Below, in pieces: positions 35,390 through 43,592 of a stretch of 64,000 bases of DNA (its first letter is position 1; each line of letters starts with the position of its first letter). The position numbers and the translations under genes are program-made. This stretch comes from JAYFNU01 sp964622315 (GTDB lineage Bacteria; Bacillota; Clostridia; Oscillospirales; Ruminococcaceae), in assembly GCA_964622315.1 (NCBI GenBank), contig CAZUOY010000001.1:1-64000 (forward strand), written 5' to 3'. A model generated the notes under the pieces. That model made no database searches, had not been told where the DNA came from, and saw only the letters and a program-made list of their open reading frames with translations.

Positions 35390-36268
35390 ATGGATTTTAC
35401 AGGGATGACAGCGTTATCGCAAAAGATAAGCTCGATGACGCTTTCGCTTCAAAAGAGCGAGACAAAGATAAAATTCAAGAAAAAGACAGACGATGCTAAT
35501 AAAACTGAAAGACAGCGCTTAATCGAAAGCCTGCAGAAGCAGGTGAACGAGCAGAAGAAGAACAACACCCTTTCAGCCATTGACACCAAGCTTCGTTCAG
35601 GCAAGGCGTTGTCCGCGAGCGAGATGAGCTACCTTAAGCAGAACCACCCCGAGCTGTATGAAAAGGCAATAGAGGCCAAGCGCGAGCGGGAACAGTATGA
35701 AAAAGAGCTTAAGGCATGCAAGACGAAGGACGACGTTCAGCGGGTGCGCGCCACAAAGCTGGTTAGTATGGCGGCGGAGGTTTCGGCTGTAGCGAACAAC
35801 CCGAACATTCCCGACGACAAAAAATATGAAATAATGGTACAGATAAACAAGCGTGCGCAGGGCATTGCCGAGGCGCACAACGAGTTTGTACGCTCCGGTG
35901 AATACAACGAGCTTCCGACAGATGCGGAGGTCCTTGAGGAGATTAAAGAGGGTAAGCAGTCTGAGAGTTACTTAGAGCCGGAGGAAGCAGTCGAGGAAAT
36001 CGAGAAGACGGAGACTTCCGATATTTCAACTGAGAAGCCTGAGGTAAAGGAAACGAAGGCGGACGCTTTTGAAACAACGGAGCTTGAGTTTGAGCTTCCC
36101 ATAGCCCAAAGAAGCGGTAAGAGTAAAACCGTCAAAATAAAACCAAAATCCAACAGCGAAAAAGATATAAAGCAATGGCGCGCGGCATTTAGTATCTATT
36201 TAAAGGCAAGCCGCCCTTCATTTAATCAGTATGACTATTCAGGTATCTTCTTCAACAAAAAGGCATAA
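35390..36268 (+). CDS. Coiled-coil cytoplasmic protein, function unknown
   Basis: 292 residues; GGAGGTGA is placed ideally before ATG 35390, so strong translation is expected. No signal peptide or membrane segment. Residues 25-150 are highly charged and helical (KTERQRLIESLQKQVNEQKK, AIEAKREREQYEKELKACK), consistent with a coiled coil. Residues 185-235 are acidic and low-complexity, and the C-terminus is basic followed by an aromatic patch (SFNQYDYSGIFF). I do not recognise a family. It is a single gene with a strong terminator, and its promoter is not obvious. Confidence 0.7.
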   Translation: MDFTGMTALSQKISSMTLSLQKSETKIKFKKKTDDANKTERQRLIESLQKQVNEQKKNNTLSAIDTKLRSGKALSASEMSYLKQNHPELYEKAIEAKREREQYEKELKACKTKDDVQRVRATKLVSMAAEVSAVANNPNIPDDKKYEIMVQINKRAQGIAEAHNEFVRSGEYNELPTDAEVLEEIKEGKQSESYLEPEEAVEEIEKTETSDISTEKPEVKETKADAFETTELEFELPIAQRSGKSKTVKIKPKSNSEKDIKQWRAAFSIYLKASRPSFNQYDYSGIFFNKKA

Positions 36269-36299
36269 AAAAAGCGTTTCCTCTTGGAAACGCTTTTTT
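36268..36299 (+). terminator. Intrinsic terminator
   Basis: AAAAAAGCGTTTCC / GGAAACGCTTTTTT, a perfect 14-bp stem with a TCTT loop and U-run. It begins at the stop codon of the preceding gene. Confidence 0.88.
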
Positions 36300-36399
36300 G
36301 TTTAAAAGAATAGTTCTGATAATGCTTTTTAGAAACAATAAACGTAACAGTGTTAGTCGGCGAAGAACAAGTTAAGCGCTTGTCTTTGCGTAAAGAAGA

Positions 36400-36927
36400 T
36401 TAATTAAAAATGTGTTCGCCGCTAAACTCGCTTATGAATTTATTAAGCTCTCGTTGGTTCCTGATGACGGTAGTTTTATCCTTGTAAAGCCTGATGGTTT
36501 CGTAAAAAGCCTGACGTCTCTTTCTCGAGCGCCCCTTAATAAGCACCCAATAAATAAATTCCAAATCAAGCTTTTCATTACAGCCGCTCGCCATGCTTTC
36601 ACGCGAGTGGTTTTTGTTTTTTCTGTAACGTTTAATAACCCGCAAAAGACAGGAAAATCGGCTAAAAGCCAAAAATATAATCCTGTCAGCCGCCGCCATT
36701 CTTTCTTTGAACATGACAGAAGTATAGTTTCCGTCTATAACCCATGAGTCGTGCGTATCAAGAAATTCTTTCATAAGCGCGAGCCGTTCAGTCTTATCAC
36801 GCTCGAGCCAATCGGAAAGAAACTGAATGGTATCTATATAAAGAACAGGCAGCCCGTATCGGTTACCGAGCAGCTTAGCAAGAGTAGATTTTCCGCTCCC
36901 GCTATAGCCAAAGACCGCTATTTTCAT
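36400..36927 (-). CDS. P-loop nucleotide kinase-like protein (FlaR/topology-modulation type)
   Basis: 175 residues. Walker A GYSGSGKST is at residues 7-15, and the following YIDTIQFLSDW and VIDGNYTSVMFKERMAAADRIIFL are the pattern of the adenylate-kinase-related proteins often labelled DNA topology modulation protein. The lid-like part is basic (RVIKRYRKNKNHSRES). The true substrate of this group is poorly known. Its start overlaps the end of the DUF2087 gene by 4 nt (ATGA), so they are coupled. Confidence 0.82.
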   Translation of the reverse strand: MKIAVFGYSGSGKSTLAKLLGNRYGLPVLYIDTIQFLSDWLERDKTERLALMKEFLDTHDSWVIDGNYTSVMFKERMAAADRIIFLAFSRFSCLLRVIKRYRKNKNHSRESMASGCNEKLDLEFIYWVLIKGRSRKRRQAFYETIRLYKDKTTVIRNQRELNKFISEFSGEHIFN

Positions 36928-37238
36928 AAGTCTTCGTCAATTCCGAAATCCTTTAGTGTTGGCTGTTTGTCCTCAAGCCAATACTCGCTTCCGTCGGGTT
37001 TTCTGTCGATGAAGCGCTTATTGTACAGCTCTCGTCTGAGAGTTGCGGGGTCATAGAACTCTGTGTAATCGTCAATAATGTCGTTAATCTCTCGCTCGCT
37101 GTAAACCTTATTAGGCTCAAGCTTTGCGGAAAGGTAAAAAAGCGCAAAGATAAGCGGCTTCTTTTTTACAGGTATCGACTTTAATCTGCCGTTTTCGCTA
37201 AGAAAGTTGCGAAGGCCTTTATTAATTATTGTTTCCAA
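36924..37238 (-). CDS. DUF2087 domain protein
   Basis: 104 residues starting at a TTG codon (37236-37238) with GAGGTG 5 nt upstream. The core KSIPVKKKPLIFALFYLSAKLEPNKVYSEREINDII, DPATLRRELYNKRFIDRKPDGSEYWL is the DUF2087 pattern, a small winged-helix-like domain often found in or near regulators. It may act on nucleic acid, but no role is established. First gene of a two-gene operon with the P-loop kinase. Confidence 0.82.
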   Translation of the reverse strand: METIINKGLRNFLSENGRLKSIPVKKKPLIFALFYLSAKLEPNKVYSEREINDIIDDYTEFYDPATLRRELYNKRFIDRKPDGSEYWLEDKQPTLKDFGIDEDL

Positions 37239-37260
37239 AATAACACCTCATTTGACAAAT

Positions 37261-37293
37261 ATTATAGCACATTACTATATGATATGCTATAAT
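37261..37293. promoter_or_regulatory. Back-to-back divergent extended -10 promoters in an inverted repeat
   Basis: ATTATAGCA (37261-37269) and TGCTATAAT (37285-37293) are perfect inverted copies. Read outward, each is an extended -10 (TGC-TATAAT), the left one for the DUF2087 gene and the right one for the GGDEF gene. A TTGACA at 37252 lies close by. Confidence 0.6.
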
Positions 37294-37332
37294 TATTAAA
37301 ACACAAGGCAACGGAAAGAGGGGATATCGCGA

Positions 37333-38475
37333 GTGTCGGTTTCGTTTTATACTATACTCAACGGTTTTTGTATCTGTATTCTTCTGCTTTTGGCTTCAAA
37401 CCGAAGGCGTTCAGCTACCAAGCTGCCTGACGAAAAATTCTTTCACATGGTTTTAATATCGACCGTTATCGTTCTCGCCTTAGACGCCTTTGGCTGGTGG
37501 ATTGACAAAAAGGTCTTTTACGGTTCGCGAATCCTTAGCATAATATCTAATACGGGAATGTATATTCTTCTGTGCTTTGTGGGCATGGTTTGGTTGTTTT
37601 ATGTTGATTATAAAATATTTGTAGATGAGCGTTCGTTGGAAAAGAGAGGCGTAATCTACATTATTCCCTTTGGCCTTTATACATTAACGGCGCTAATCAG
37701 CTGTTTTACGGGCTGGTTCTTCACAGTAGACGAGAATAATGTTTATACTCATGGCGATTTACATATTGTACATATGATTATTATCTTCAGCTATATGCTT
37801 GTGGGCGTAGGGTACGCGGTGCGCGTACATCTGCGCAGCGGAGATAAGGAAAAACGCAAGCAGTGCCGGTATATTATCTTCTTTACTCTGCTTCTTGTCA
37901 TATGCAGCATTATTCAAACGCTTTTCTATGGATTGTCTCTTATGCTTCCGTGCCTTACATACTCGTTGTTAGTGGTCTTCATCAGTATGCAAAACGGTCA
38001 GATTTCGATTGACGCGCTAACAAAGATAAACAACCGCGGAACGCTTAACCGCTACCTTGCGACGACCTTGAACGATTTAAAAAACAACGAGATACTCTAC
38101 CTTATGCTTATTGACGTGGACGACTTCAAGTCGATAAACGACCGCTTCGGTCATATTGAGGGTGACCGTGCATTAATAAACATAGCGGAAATTTTGAAGC
38201 GTACCTGCGGAAGACTCAGCGAAAGAGTTTTCCTCGCCCGCTTCGGTGGTGACGAGTTCGCGCTGGTTTTTAAGGAGTTGGATTCCGGAACTGTGAAGCG
38301 TGTAACAGACGCGCTTTTGGTAGAGGTCGAAATTTCCAACATGACACGTGAAGACCTTAAGCTCTCCGTAAGCTACGGCATAGCCGAGTTTAATAGGGAA
38401 ACCATGAAGACGATGGACGAGCTGATTACCCGCGCTGACGCGGAGATGTACAAAAATAAAATAAAGAGTAAATAG
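37333..38475 (+). CDS. Membrane diguanylate cyclase (GGDEF)
   Basis: 380 residues from GTG 37333, with AGAGGGG about 9 nt upstream. Residues 1-215 hold about seven hydrophobic helices, a membrane sensor of the type found before GGDEF or kinase domains. Residues 225-380 are the GGDEF domain: LIDVDDFKSINDRFGHIEGDRAL with the metal Asp, and the intact active site ARFGGDEFALVF near 303. The RxxD inhibitory site is absent (SERV at that position). It should make c-di-GMP from GTP on the cytoplasmic side in response to an unknown membrane or external signal. Single gene followed by a terminator. Confidence 0.92.
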   Translation: MSVSFYTILNGFCICILLLLASNRRRSATKLPDEKFFHMVLISTVIVLALDAFGWWIDKKVFYGSRILSIISNTGMYILLCFVGMVWLFYVDYKIFVDERSLEKRGVIYIIPFGLYTLTALISCFTGWFFTVDENNVYTHGDLHIVHMIIIFSYMLVGVGYAVRVHLRSGDKEKRKQCRYIIFFTLLLVICSIIQTLFYGLSLMLPCLTYSLLVVFISMQNGQISIDALTKINNRGTLNRYLATTLNDLKNNEILYLMLIDVDDFKSINDRFGHIEGDRALINIAEILKRTCGRLSERVFLARFGGDEFALVFKELDSGTVKRVTDALLVEVEISNMTREDLKLSVSYGIAEFNRETMKTMDELITRADAEMYKNKIKSK

Positions 38476-38476
38476 T

Positions 38477-38502
38477 AAAACGGGTCGATATCGACCCGTT
38501 TT
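38477..38502. terminator. Bidirectional intrinsic terminator
   Basis: AAAACGGGTCGA / TCGACCCGTTTT, a 12-bp perfect palindrome, between the convergent GGDEF and dinB genes. Confidence 0.85.
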
Positions 38503-39759
38503 TTAATGCTGAGAACGGATATCGTACATCGGAGCGCCGCGCCTTTTGTGTTCCTCGGGGCTTAATGCTTCAAGGCTTTCGTCACTCATGGAGACCGCGC
38601 GCATTATCGCCTCGTGGCCAAATCTTCGTCTTAGGCCGTCGATAGACAGTTCAAGCGCTTCCTCCTCCTCGCTGTCGCCCGCGCCTTCAAAAAGCGAAAG
38701 CTGACGCGACTCGTTGGCGGCGGTAAGTCCGCCGAGACGAACGCCGATGCTTCTTATCGGAAAATGCCACTCGTAGTTGTCCAGTAAAAGCTGATACGCC
38801 TCGTTGGCTATTATGTTTGTTACGCAGGTGGGCGCAGAAAGCTTCTTTTGGCGGGTGATTGAGCAAAGCTCGGTGTTTCTTACCCAAAGCTCCACTACCG
38901 AACAGCGAAGATTCTTTTCTCTCATACGCGTAGCAACGCTGTCAGCGAGAGAATAGAGCACGGGCTTCGCGTCCTCAGAGCTGGTAAGGTCGCGCGGGGT
39001 GGTGGTGCTGTTGCCGATGGATTTCGTCTCATGCGAATCCGATATATTCATAACAGGGGAGTCGTCATAGCCATTTGCATAGACCCATAATAGCTCACCC
39101 ATCTTTCCGAGTCTTCTCGTCAGCAGAGCCTTGTCGGTATTTGCAAGCGCACCTATAGTGTGTATGCCGAGGTCGGATAGCGCTTTGTTCGTTGCCTTTC
39201 CGACATATAACAGCTCGGAAACGTCCAGCTTCCATACAATATCCTTAAAATTTTCCTTGGAAAAGACAGTAACAGCGTCGGGTTTTTTATAGTCAGAACC
39301 TAATTTTGCAAAAATTTTATTAAAGCTGACGCCGATAGACACGGTAAGCCCAAGCTCTCTCGTTATCGTCTTTCGAATATCGTTCGCTATCTGTTCACCG
39401 TTACCGAAAAGCTTTTGGCTGCCCGTTACGTCCAGCCAGCATTCGTCCATTCCGAACGGCTCAATCTGGTCGGTGTACCGTTCATAAATATCACGGACGC
39501 GTCGGGAATACTCAATGTACGAGTCCATATGCGGCGCAAGCATAACAAGACAAGGACAGAGCTTTTTCGCCTCCACAACAGTCATCGCCGTTTTTATCTT
39601 ATACTTCTTCGCCACGTTGTTTTTTGCAAGCACTATTCCGTGCCGCTGCTCCACGCTGCCGCATACCGCAACGGGCAGAGCTCTAAGCTCCGGCTTATCG
39701 AGCAGCTCGACCGAAGCAAAAAAGTTATTTAGGTCTGAATGAAGGATAACCCGTGGCAA
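38503..39759 (-). CDS. dinB: Y-family DNA polymerase IV
   Basis: 418 residues from a TTG at 39759, chosen because GGGAGG (39768-39773) is 8 nt upstream; the upstream in-frame TTG at 39783 would lie inside the LexA box. Catalytic carboxylates are in ILHSDLNNFFASVE and IEPFGMDECWLDV, with TVSIGVSFNKIFAKLGSDYKKP after them. The little-finger domain follows (SIGNSTTTPRDL). The beta-clamp binding motif RQLSLF near residue 355 is unusual only in being followed by about 60 more residues. It copies damaged DNA and is expected to be induced by DNA damage through the LexA site at 39778. Confidence 0.95.
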   Translation of the reverse strand: MPRVILHSDLNNFFASVELLDKPELRALPVAVCGSVEQRHGIVLAKNNVAKKYKIKTAMTVVEAKKLCPCLVMLAPHMDSYIEYSRRVRDIYERYTDQIEPFGMDECWLDVTGSQKLFGNGEQIANDIRKTITRELGLTVSIGVSFNKIFAKLGSDYKKPDAVTVFSKENFKDIVWKLDVSELLYVGKATNKALSDLGIHTIGALANTDKALLTRRLGKMGELLWVYANGYDDSPVMNISDSHETKSIGNSTTTPRDLTSSEDAKPVLYSLADSVATRMREKNLRCSVVELWVRNTELCSITRQKKLSAPTCVTNIIANEAYQLLLDNYEWHFPIRSIGVRLGGLTAANESRQLSLFEGAGDSEEEEALELSIDGLRRRFGHEAIMRAVSMSDESLEALSPEEHKRRGAPMYDIRSQH

Positions 39760-39777
39760 AGGTAACGCCTCCCGACG

Positions 39778-39789
39778 GAACAAATGTTC
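39778..39789 (-). promoter_or_regulatory. LexA (SOS) box of dinB
   Basis: GAACAAATGTTC fits the Gram-positive LexA site GAACNNNNGTTC exactly and lies between the dinB -10 and its start codon. Confidence 0.82.
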
Positions 39790-39798
39790 TATAAGAAT

Positions 39799-39827
39799 AT
39801 TTTACGCTAATTTCTGATTAATGTCAA
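39799..39827 (-). promoter_or_regulatory. Promoter of dinB
   Basis: On the minus strand TTGACA (39822-39827), a 17-nt spacer and TAAAAT (39799-39804). The start of transcription falls next to the LexA box. Confidence 0.78.
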
Positions 39828-39901
39828 TAAGGATAAAGACAATCGGTAACGCTTATGGTAAAATGAACATATAAAGAGAAAGCGAGGGCAAATTTCAGGA
39901 A

Positions 39902-40693
39902 ATGAGTGAAGCGGTATTGGAAACTATTATGGGGCTTGCAATTCCACTTTTGGGTACGGTGCTGGGCTCGGGGATGGTGTTCGTTTTAAAAAAAGATATA
40001 AAGCCGGAAGTTGAAAAGCTTTTGTTGGGCTTTGCGGCGGGAATAATGACGGCGGCGTCTGTTTGGTCACTGCTTATACCCGCTATTGAGCAAGCGGCGG
40101 CGCTCGGTCAGACCGAGTGGGTTCCCGCGCTTGTCGGTTTTCTCGCGGGCATAGGTTTTCTTCTGGTGCTGGATATAATTATACCACACCTTCACGTTAC
40201 CTCTAATGTTCCCGAAGGCTCAAGGTCGCGGCTCAGCCGTTCGGCAATGCTCGTGTTCGCCGTTACCCTTCATAACATTCCCGAGGGCATGGCGGTGGGT
40301 GTTATATTCGCGAGCGTTCTTTCGGGCGAAACGCATATAACTATGGCGTCTGCCTTTGTTTTGGCAATCGGAATCGCCATACAGAATTTACCCGAGGGCG
40401 CGGTGATATCTTTGCCGCTTGTAGGAAACGGTGCTTCAAAGAAAAAGGCATTCGCATATGGCGCTATGTCAGGTGTCGTCGAGCCGATAAGCGCGGCGCT
40501 TACTATCCTTGTAACAAGCCTTATTGTGCCCGTTTTGCCCTACATACTCGCTTTTGCCGCGGGTGCTATGATATATGTCGTTTTCGAGGAGCTTGTTCCG
40601 GATTCACATCAAGGCGAGCACAGTAATATGGGCACTATAGGTGTTGCGGCGGGTTTCGCCCTGATGATGGTGCTGGACGTAGCACTCGGTTAA
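39902..40693 (+). CDS. ZIP-family divalent metal transporter
   Basis: 263 residues with eight hydrophobic helices. The two metal-binding helices read HNIPEGMAVG near residue 123 and QNLPEGAVIS near 161, the ZIP signature pair; in the second the usual His is replaced by Gln, as in many bacterial ZupT/GufA-type members. A His-containing loop (IIPHLHV) lies near 98. It should carry Zn, Fe or Mn into the cytoplasm. The small gapped gene follows 21 nt downstream, so they may be cotranscribed. Confidence 0.92.
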   Translation: MSEAVLETIMGLAIPLLGTVLGSGMVFVLKKDIKPEVEKLLLGFAAGIMTAASVWSLLIPAIEQAAALGQTEWVPALVGFLAGIGFLLVLDIIIPHLHVTSNVPEGSRSRLSRSAMLVFAVTLHNIPEGMAVGVIFASVLSGETHITMASAFVLAIGIAIQNLPEGAVISLPLVGNGASKKKAFAYGAMSGVVEPISAALTILVTSLIVPVLPYILAFAAGAMIYVVFEELVPDSHQGEHSNMGTIGVAAGFALMMVLDVALG

Positions 40694-40714
40694 TAAATAT
40701 AGAGGAATTGTGAA

Positions 40715-41037
40715 ATGAAAATTCTATTTAAAAGCGTGGCAGTTTCCGCAGTCATTACAGCGTTTATGACACTCATTAATTATTTTACCGCTAAGTTTTC
40801 TCGGTGTCCGTTCTTTTCGGTGGCTATGCATGGCGGTGAGGTTACAAGCTGGGTCGGCGTAGGGATAATTAAAACGAAGTACTATCCGCTTTCTGCGGGG
40901 GATGAACCCAGCACCGAGAGAATAGTTTTTTCTCTNNNNNNNNNNTTGTCGCCTTCGTTCTTATTGCGGTGGTTGCGGCACTTGTAATGTATGTTTTTTC
41001 AAAGCGTAAGAAAAAACAGTTAAACGCTGATAAATGA
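40715..41037 (+). CDS. Small membrane protein interrupted by an assembly gap, function unknown
   Basis: About 107 residues. The 5' part encodes an N-terminal signal-like helix (VAVSAVITAFMTLINYF) and a short external segment (GGEVTSWVGVGIIKTKYYPLS). After the 10 N the frame resumes as a second helix (VAFVLIAVVAALVMYVF) and a basic end (SKRKKKQLNADK), stopping at 41037. The frame change is due to the gap placeholder and not evidence of a broken gene. GAGGAA precedes ATG 40715. It lies just behind the ZIP gene; no family recognised. Confidence 0.65.
40936..40945. other. Assembly gap (10 N)
   Basis: The run of N sits inside the small membrane protein gene 40715-41037. Confidence 0.95.
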
Positions 41038-41060
41038 AATAACAGAATTTCCACAAAATC

Positions 41061-41088
41061 AAAACCGTGCGCATTTGCGTGCGGTTTT
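41061..41088 (+). terminator. Intrinsic terminator
   Basis: AAAACCGTGCGCA / TGCGTGCGGTTTT, a stem of about 12 bp with two wobble pairs and a tight loop. Confidence 0.75.
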
Positions 41089-41154
41089 GTTATGCTCCCT
41101 AACTAAACAGAATAAATCTGCAAATACTACTGAAAAGAGTGTTAAGGAGCAAGG

Positions 41155-42579
41155 ATGGATAAAAGAGAACGCAGATATGACACCGAGGTACAAAGACTTA
41201 AAGGAGAGGTATTAAGAAGAATAGCGGAGTATGCGTTCAGCGAAACTCTGGAGGAGGAAGCCGAAAAAATACCGCGCGAGTTGATTTCCGGGCGCACGGC
41301 GACCATGCGCTGTTGTGTATATAAGGAACGCGCAATACTTCACGAGCGGGTAAGACTTGCGAAAAGAGGGGACAAGGGTCATGTAATTAACGTAATTGAT
41401 ATTGCCTGCGACGACTGCCCGGTGGGTGGCTTTGAGGTGACCGATTCCTGTCGTGGGTGCATCGCCCACCGCTGTGCCGCGGCGTGTCCGAAGGATTGCA
41501 TCTCCTTCGATTCAAGTCTTCGCGCACACATAGACAAGGCGCTTTGTATAGATTGCGGACGTTGCGCCGCCGCTTGTCCCTACGACTCAATATCTAATCG
41601 CCGCCGCCCTTGTCAGACCGCCTGTAAGGTGGGCGCTATCTCCGTTTCCCGTGGCGAGGGCAGAGAAGCTGTTATAAACAGAAAGCTTTGCGTCTCCTGC
41701 GGTCAATGCGTTTATCGTTGTCCCTTTGGCGCTATAACCGATTCCTCAGAAATAGTAACCGCCGTAAAACTGTTAAAGAACGGCGGAGAAAACTACAGAC
41801 TATACGCTGTTATTGCGCCGACCGTTTCGAGCCAGTTCACCTACGCAAAGCTTACGCAGGTGGTAACGGGACTTCATGAGCTTGGCTTCTGCGAGGTTGT
41901 GGAAGCGGCGCTCGGCGCCGATATGACGGCGCTTGCGGAAGCAGGTGAACTATATGAGAAGGGATTTCTGATAAGCTCCTGTTGTCCCGCTTTCGTCGAG
42001 CTTGTTGAAAAGCACAGCCCCGCGTTGGCAGATAAAATATCCTCTGTTCTTTCACCAATGGCTGTGGTTTCAAAACGAATTAAGGAGAAGGACAAAAGCG
42101 CGAAAATAGTTTTTATCGGACCTTGCACCGCAAAGAAGCTTGAAAGAAGGCTTCCCGCCGTCAGCCCTTACGTAGACTGCGTTATTACCTTCGAGGAGCT
42201 TCAGGCACTTTTCGACGCACGAGAAATTGAGCTGTCCTCCCTTTCGGAAACAAAGCTCGACAACGCCTCCTTCTTCGGGCGGGTGTTTGCGCGTTGCGGT
42301 GGTCTTGCCGAGGCGGTAAGCGAAGCGCTTAAGGAGCAGGAAAAAACCGATTTTGAGCTGCGTGCGCTCTCCTGCGACGGGCTTTTTGAATGTAAAGCGG
42401 CGCTGCTTCGTGCTGAAAAGGGAATGCTGCCGTACAATTTTATTGAGGGTATGGCGTGCGAGGGTGGCTGTATAGGCGGCGCAGGCTGCTTAAAGCACGA
42501 GTCCCATGCGCGCCGAACCGTTGAGGAGTATGGAAGAAGCTCGGATAAAACCATTACTGAGGCGGCGAGCGGGATATAA
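41155..42579 (+). CDS. [FeFe] hydrogenase, group-B-like, with N-terminal 4Fe-4S clusters
   Basis: 474 residues, cytoplasmic; AAGGAG precedes ATG 41155. Residues 80-200 are rich in Cys: CDDCPVGGFEVTDSCRGC, then HRCAAACPKDCI, ALCIDCGRCAAACPYDSI and KLCVSCGQCVYRCPFGAI, matching several 4Fe-4S clusters. The H-cluster motifs are L1 SSCCPAF near 273, L2 GPCTAKKLE near 323 and L3 EGMACEGGCIGGAG near 431. These differ from the group A forms (TSCCPxW, MPCxxKxxE) in the way I recall for group B enzymes. Expected role: ferredoxin-linked H2 production or sensing. Maturation genes hydE, hydF and hydG are not in the window. Single gene with a terminator. Confidence 0.88.
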   Translation: MDKRERRYDTEVQRLKGEVLRRIAEYAFSETLEEEAEKIPRELISGRTATMRCCVYKERAILHERVRLAKRGDKGHVINVIDIACDDCPVGGFEVTDSCRGCIAHRCAAACPKDCISFDSSLRAHIDKALCIDCGRCAAACPYDSISNRRRPCQTACKVGAISVSRGEGREAVINRKLCVSCGQCVYRCPFGAITDSSEIVTAVKLLKNGGENYRLYAVIAPTVSSQFTYAKLTQVVTGLHELGFCEVVEAALGADMTALAEAGELYEKGFLISSCCPAFVELVEKHSPALADKISSVLSPMAVVSKRIKEKDKSAKIVFIGPCTAKKLERRLPAVSPYVDCVITFEELQALFDAREIELSSLSETKLDNASFFGRVFARCGGLAEAVSEALKEQEKTDFELRALSCDGLFECKAALLRAEKGMLPYNFIEGMACEGGCIGGAGCLKHESHARRTVEEYGRSSDKTITEAASGI

Positions 42580-42580
42580 A

Positions 42581-42605
42581 AAAGACGGCGTTTAACGCCG
42601 TCTTT
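42581..42605. terminator. Bidirectional intrinsic terminator
   Basis: AAAGACGGCGT / ACGCCGTCTTT, an 11-bp perfect stem with a TTA loop, between the convergent hydrogenase and DUF4340 genes. Confidence 0.85.
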
Positions 42606-42609
42606 AATG

Positions 42610-43581
42610 TTATGCGCTTTTTAGTAAGCTGACGATTTCCTTAGCGCTGTTGCAGTTCGTCGTGCAAAGACAATGGCTTTCGCCGCAAGCCACAATCATC
42701 TTTGTCTCGTCATCCGGTTTTATCTCACAGAAGGTTAGCGTGAAGCTTTCTTCGCCGTCCGCCGTGTTCACCGTGACCTCAAGTTTTGCGTAAGGCTCAG
42801 GGTAAAGCGTGGCGGCTGAAGCGTCGGGTAGATACTCTAAACATCCGTCGAGCGTTAGGTTCGAAAGGTCGTAAGCGGCGGTTTCTACGTTTTCAAAAAG
42901 CGGTTCGACAGAAACGCCATTCTTCTCACAAAGCCATTCGTAAGCCGTACCGTTCTCCGCCGTCTGTGTAAGTGCGGTTTTTGTGTAAGCATATTCGTCG
43001 CTTCCGATAGTCAGTTTAATTGCTTTAACATCGGCTTGGGCAAACACAGGCGGTTTCTCGCAGTCCACCAACGAGAGTATGTCGGTCGGCAGAGCGTCAA
43101 TCAACGCACAGGTTACTACGAAAATCCGCTCATCTCCGCTTACAGAAAGATAAAAGTTGCCGCTTTCGGTAGTATCTCCAAAGGTTAGCGAACGCGTGAT
43201 ACCGTCAAGGTCCTTAACCGAAATTACCGCTGAGGGGGAGGTTAACCCGTACTCCGAAGGTGCGCCGTGCTCGTCAAGAATACGCACCGCTTGAAGGCTT
43301 GAAACACCGGTGCTGATAAGCTCAAGCGTAGACTGGTTAATGGGATAACCGACATATTCGTTGCAGCTCCATAAACCGTCGTTCTTTGAGAAGCTGAGCT
43401 TAAGGTCGCCAAGCGAGTATTCAAGCGAGGATATCTCGCCCGTGGAGATTACAGAGTTATGCTCAATCTTCTTCGCTGTCTTATTTGATTCAGAACGCGA
43501 CATTAGCGCCTTTGTTCCAATAAAAGCGACGAGAAGCAGGGTGAAGACAAAAAACAGTATAATAAGCGGGTTCTTCTTCAT
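42610..43581 (-). CDS. DUF4340 protein of a Gld-like ABC system
   Basis: 323 residues from ATG 43581 (GGAG 8 nt upstream), 11 nt after the GldG-like stop. A single N-terminal helix (residues 5-27) anchors a large external part with the DUF4340 layout: GLWSCNEYVGYPINQSTLELISTGVSSL near 70-95, APSEYGLTSPSAVISV near 110 and LTFGDTTESGNFYLSV near 135. This domain regularly follows the GldG-like subunit. Its role is unknown. Last gene of a four-gene operon. Confidence 0.85.
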   Translation of the reverse strand: MKKNPLIILFFVFTLLLVAFIGTKALMSRSESNKTAKKIEHNSVISTGEISSLEYSLGDLKLSFSKNDGLWSCNEYVGYPINQSTLELISTGVSSLQAVRILDEHGAPSEYGLTSPSAVISVKDLDGITRSLTFGDTTESGNFYLSVSGDERIFVVTCALIDALPTDILSLVDCEKPPVFAQADVKAIKLTIGSDEYAYTKTALTQTAENGTAYEWLCEKNGVSVEPLFENVETAAYDLSNLTLDGCLEYLPDASAATLYPEPYAKLEVTVNTADGEESFTLTFCEIKPDDETKMIVACGESHCLCTTNCNSAKEIVSLLKSA

Positions 43582-43592
43582 AGACACGCTCC

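Noticed and set aside
40715..41037. Two separate small genes or a broken gene
   Set aside because: The frame change coincides with 10 N, and the parts join into one plausible two-helix protein.
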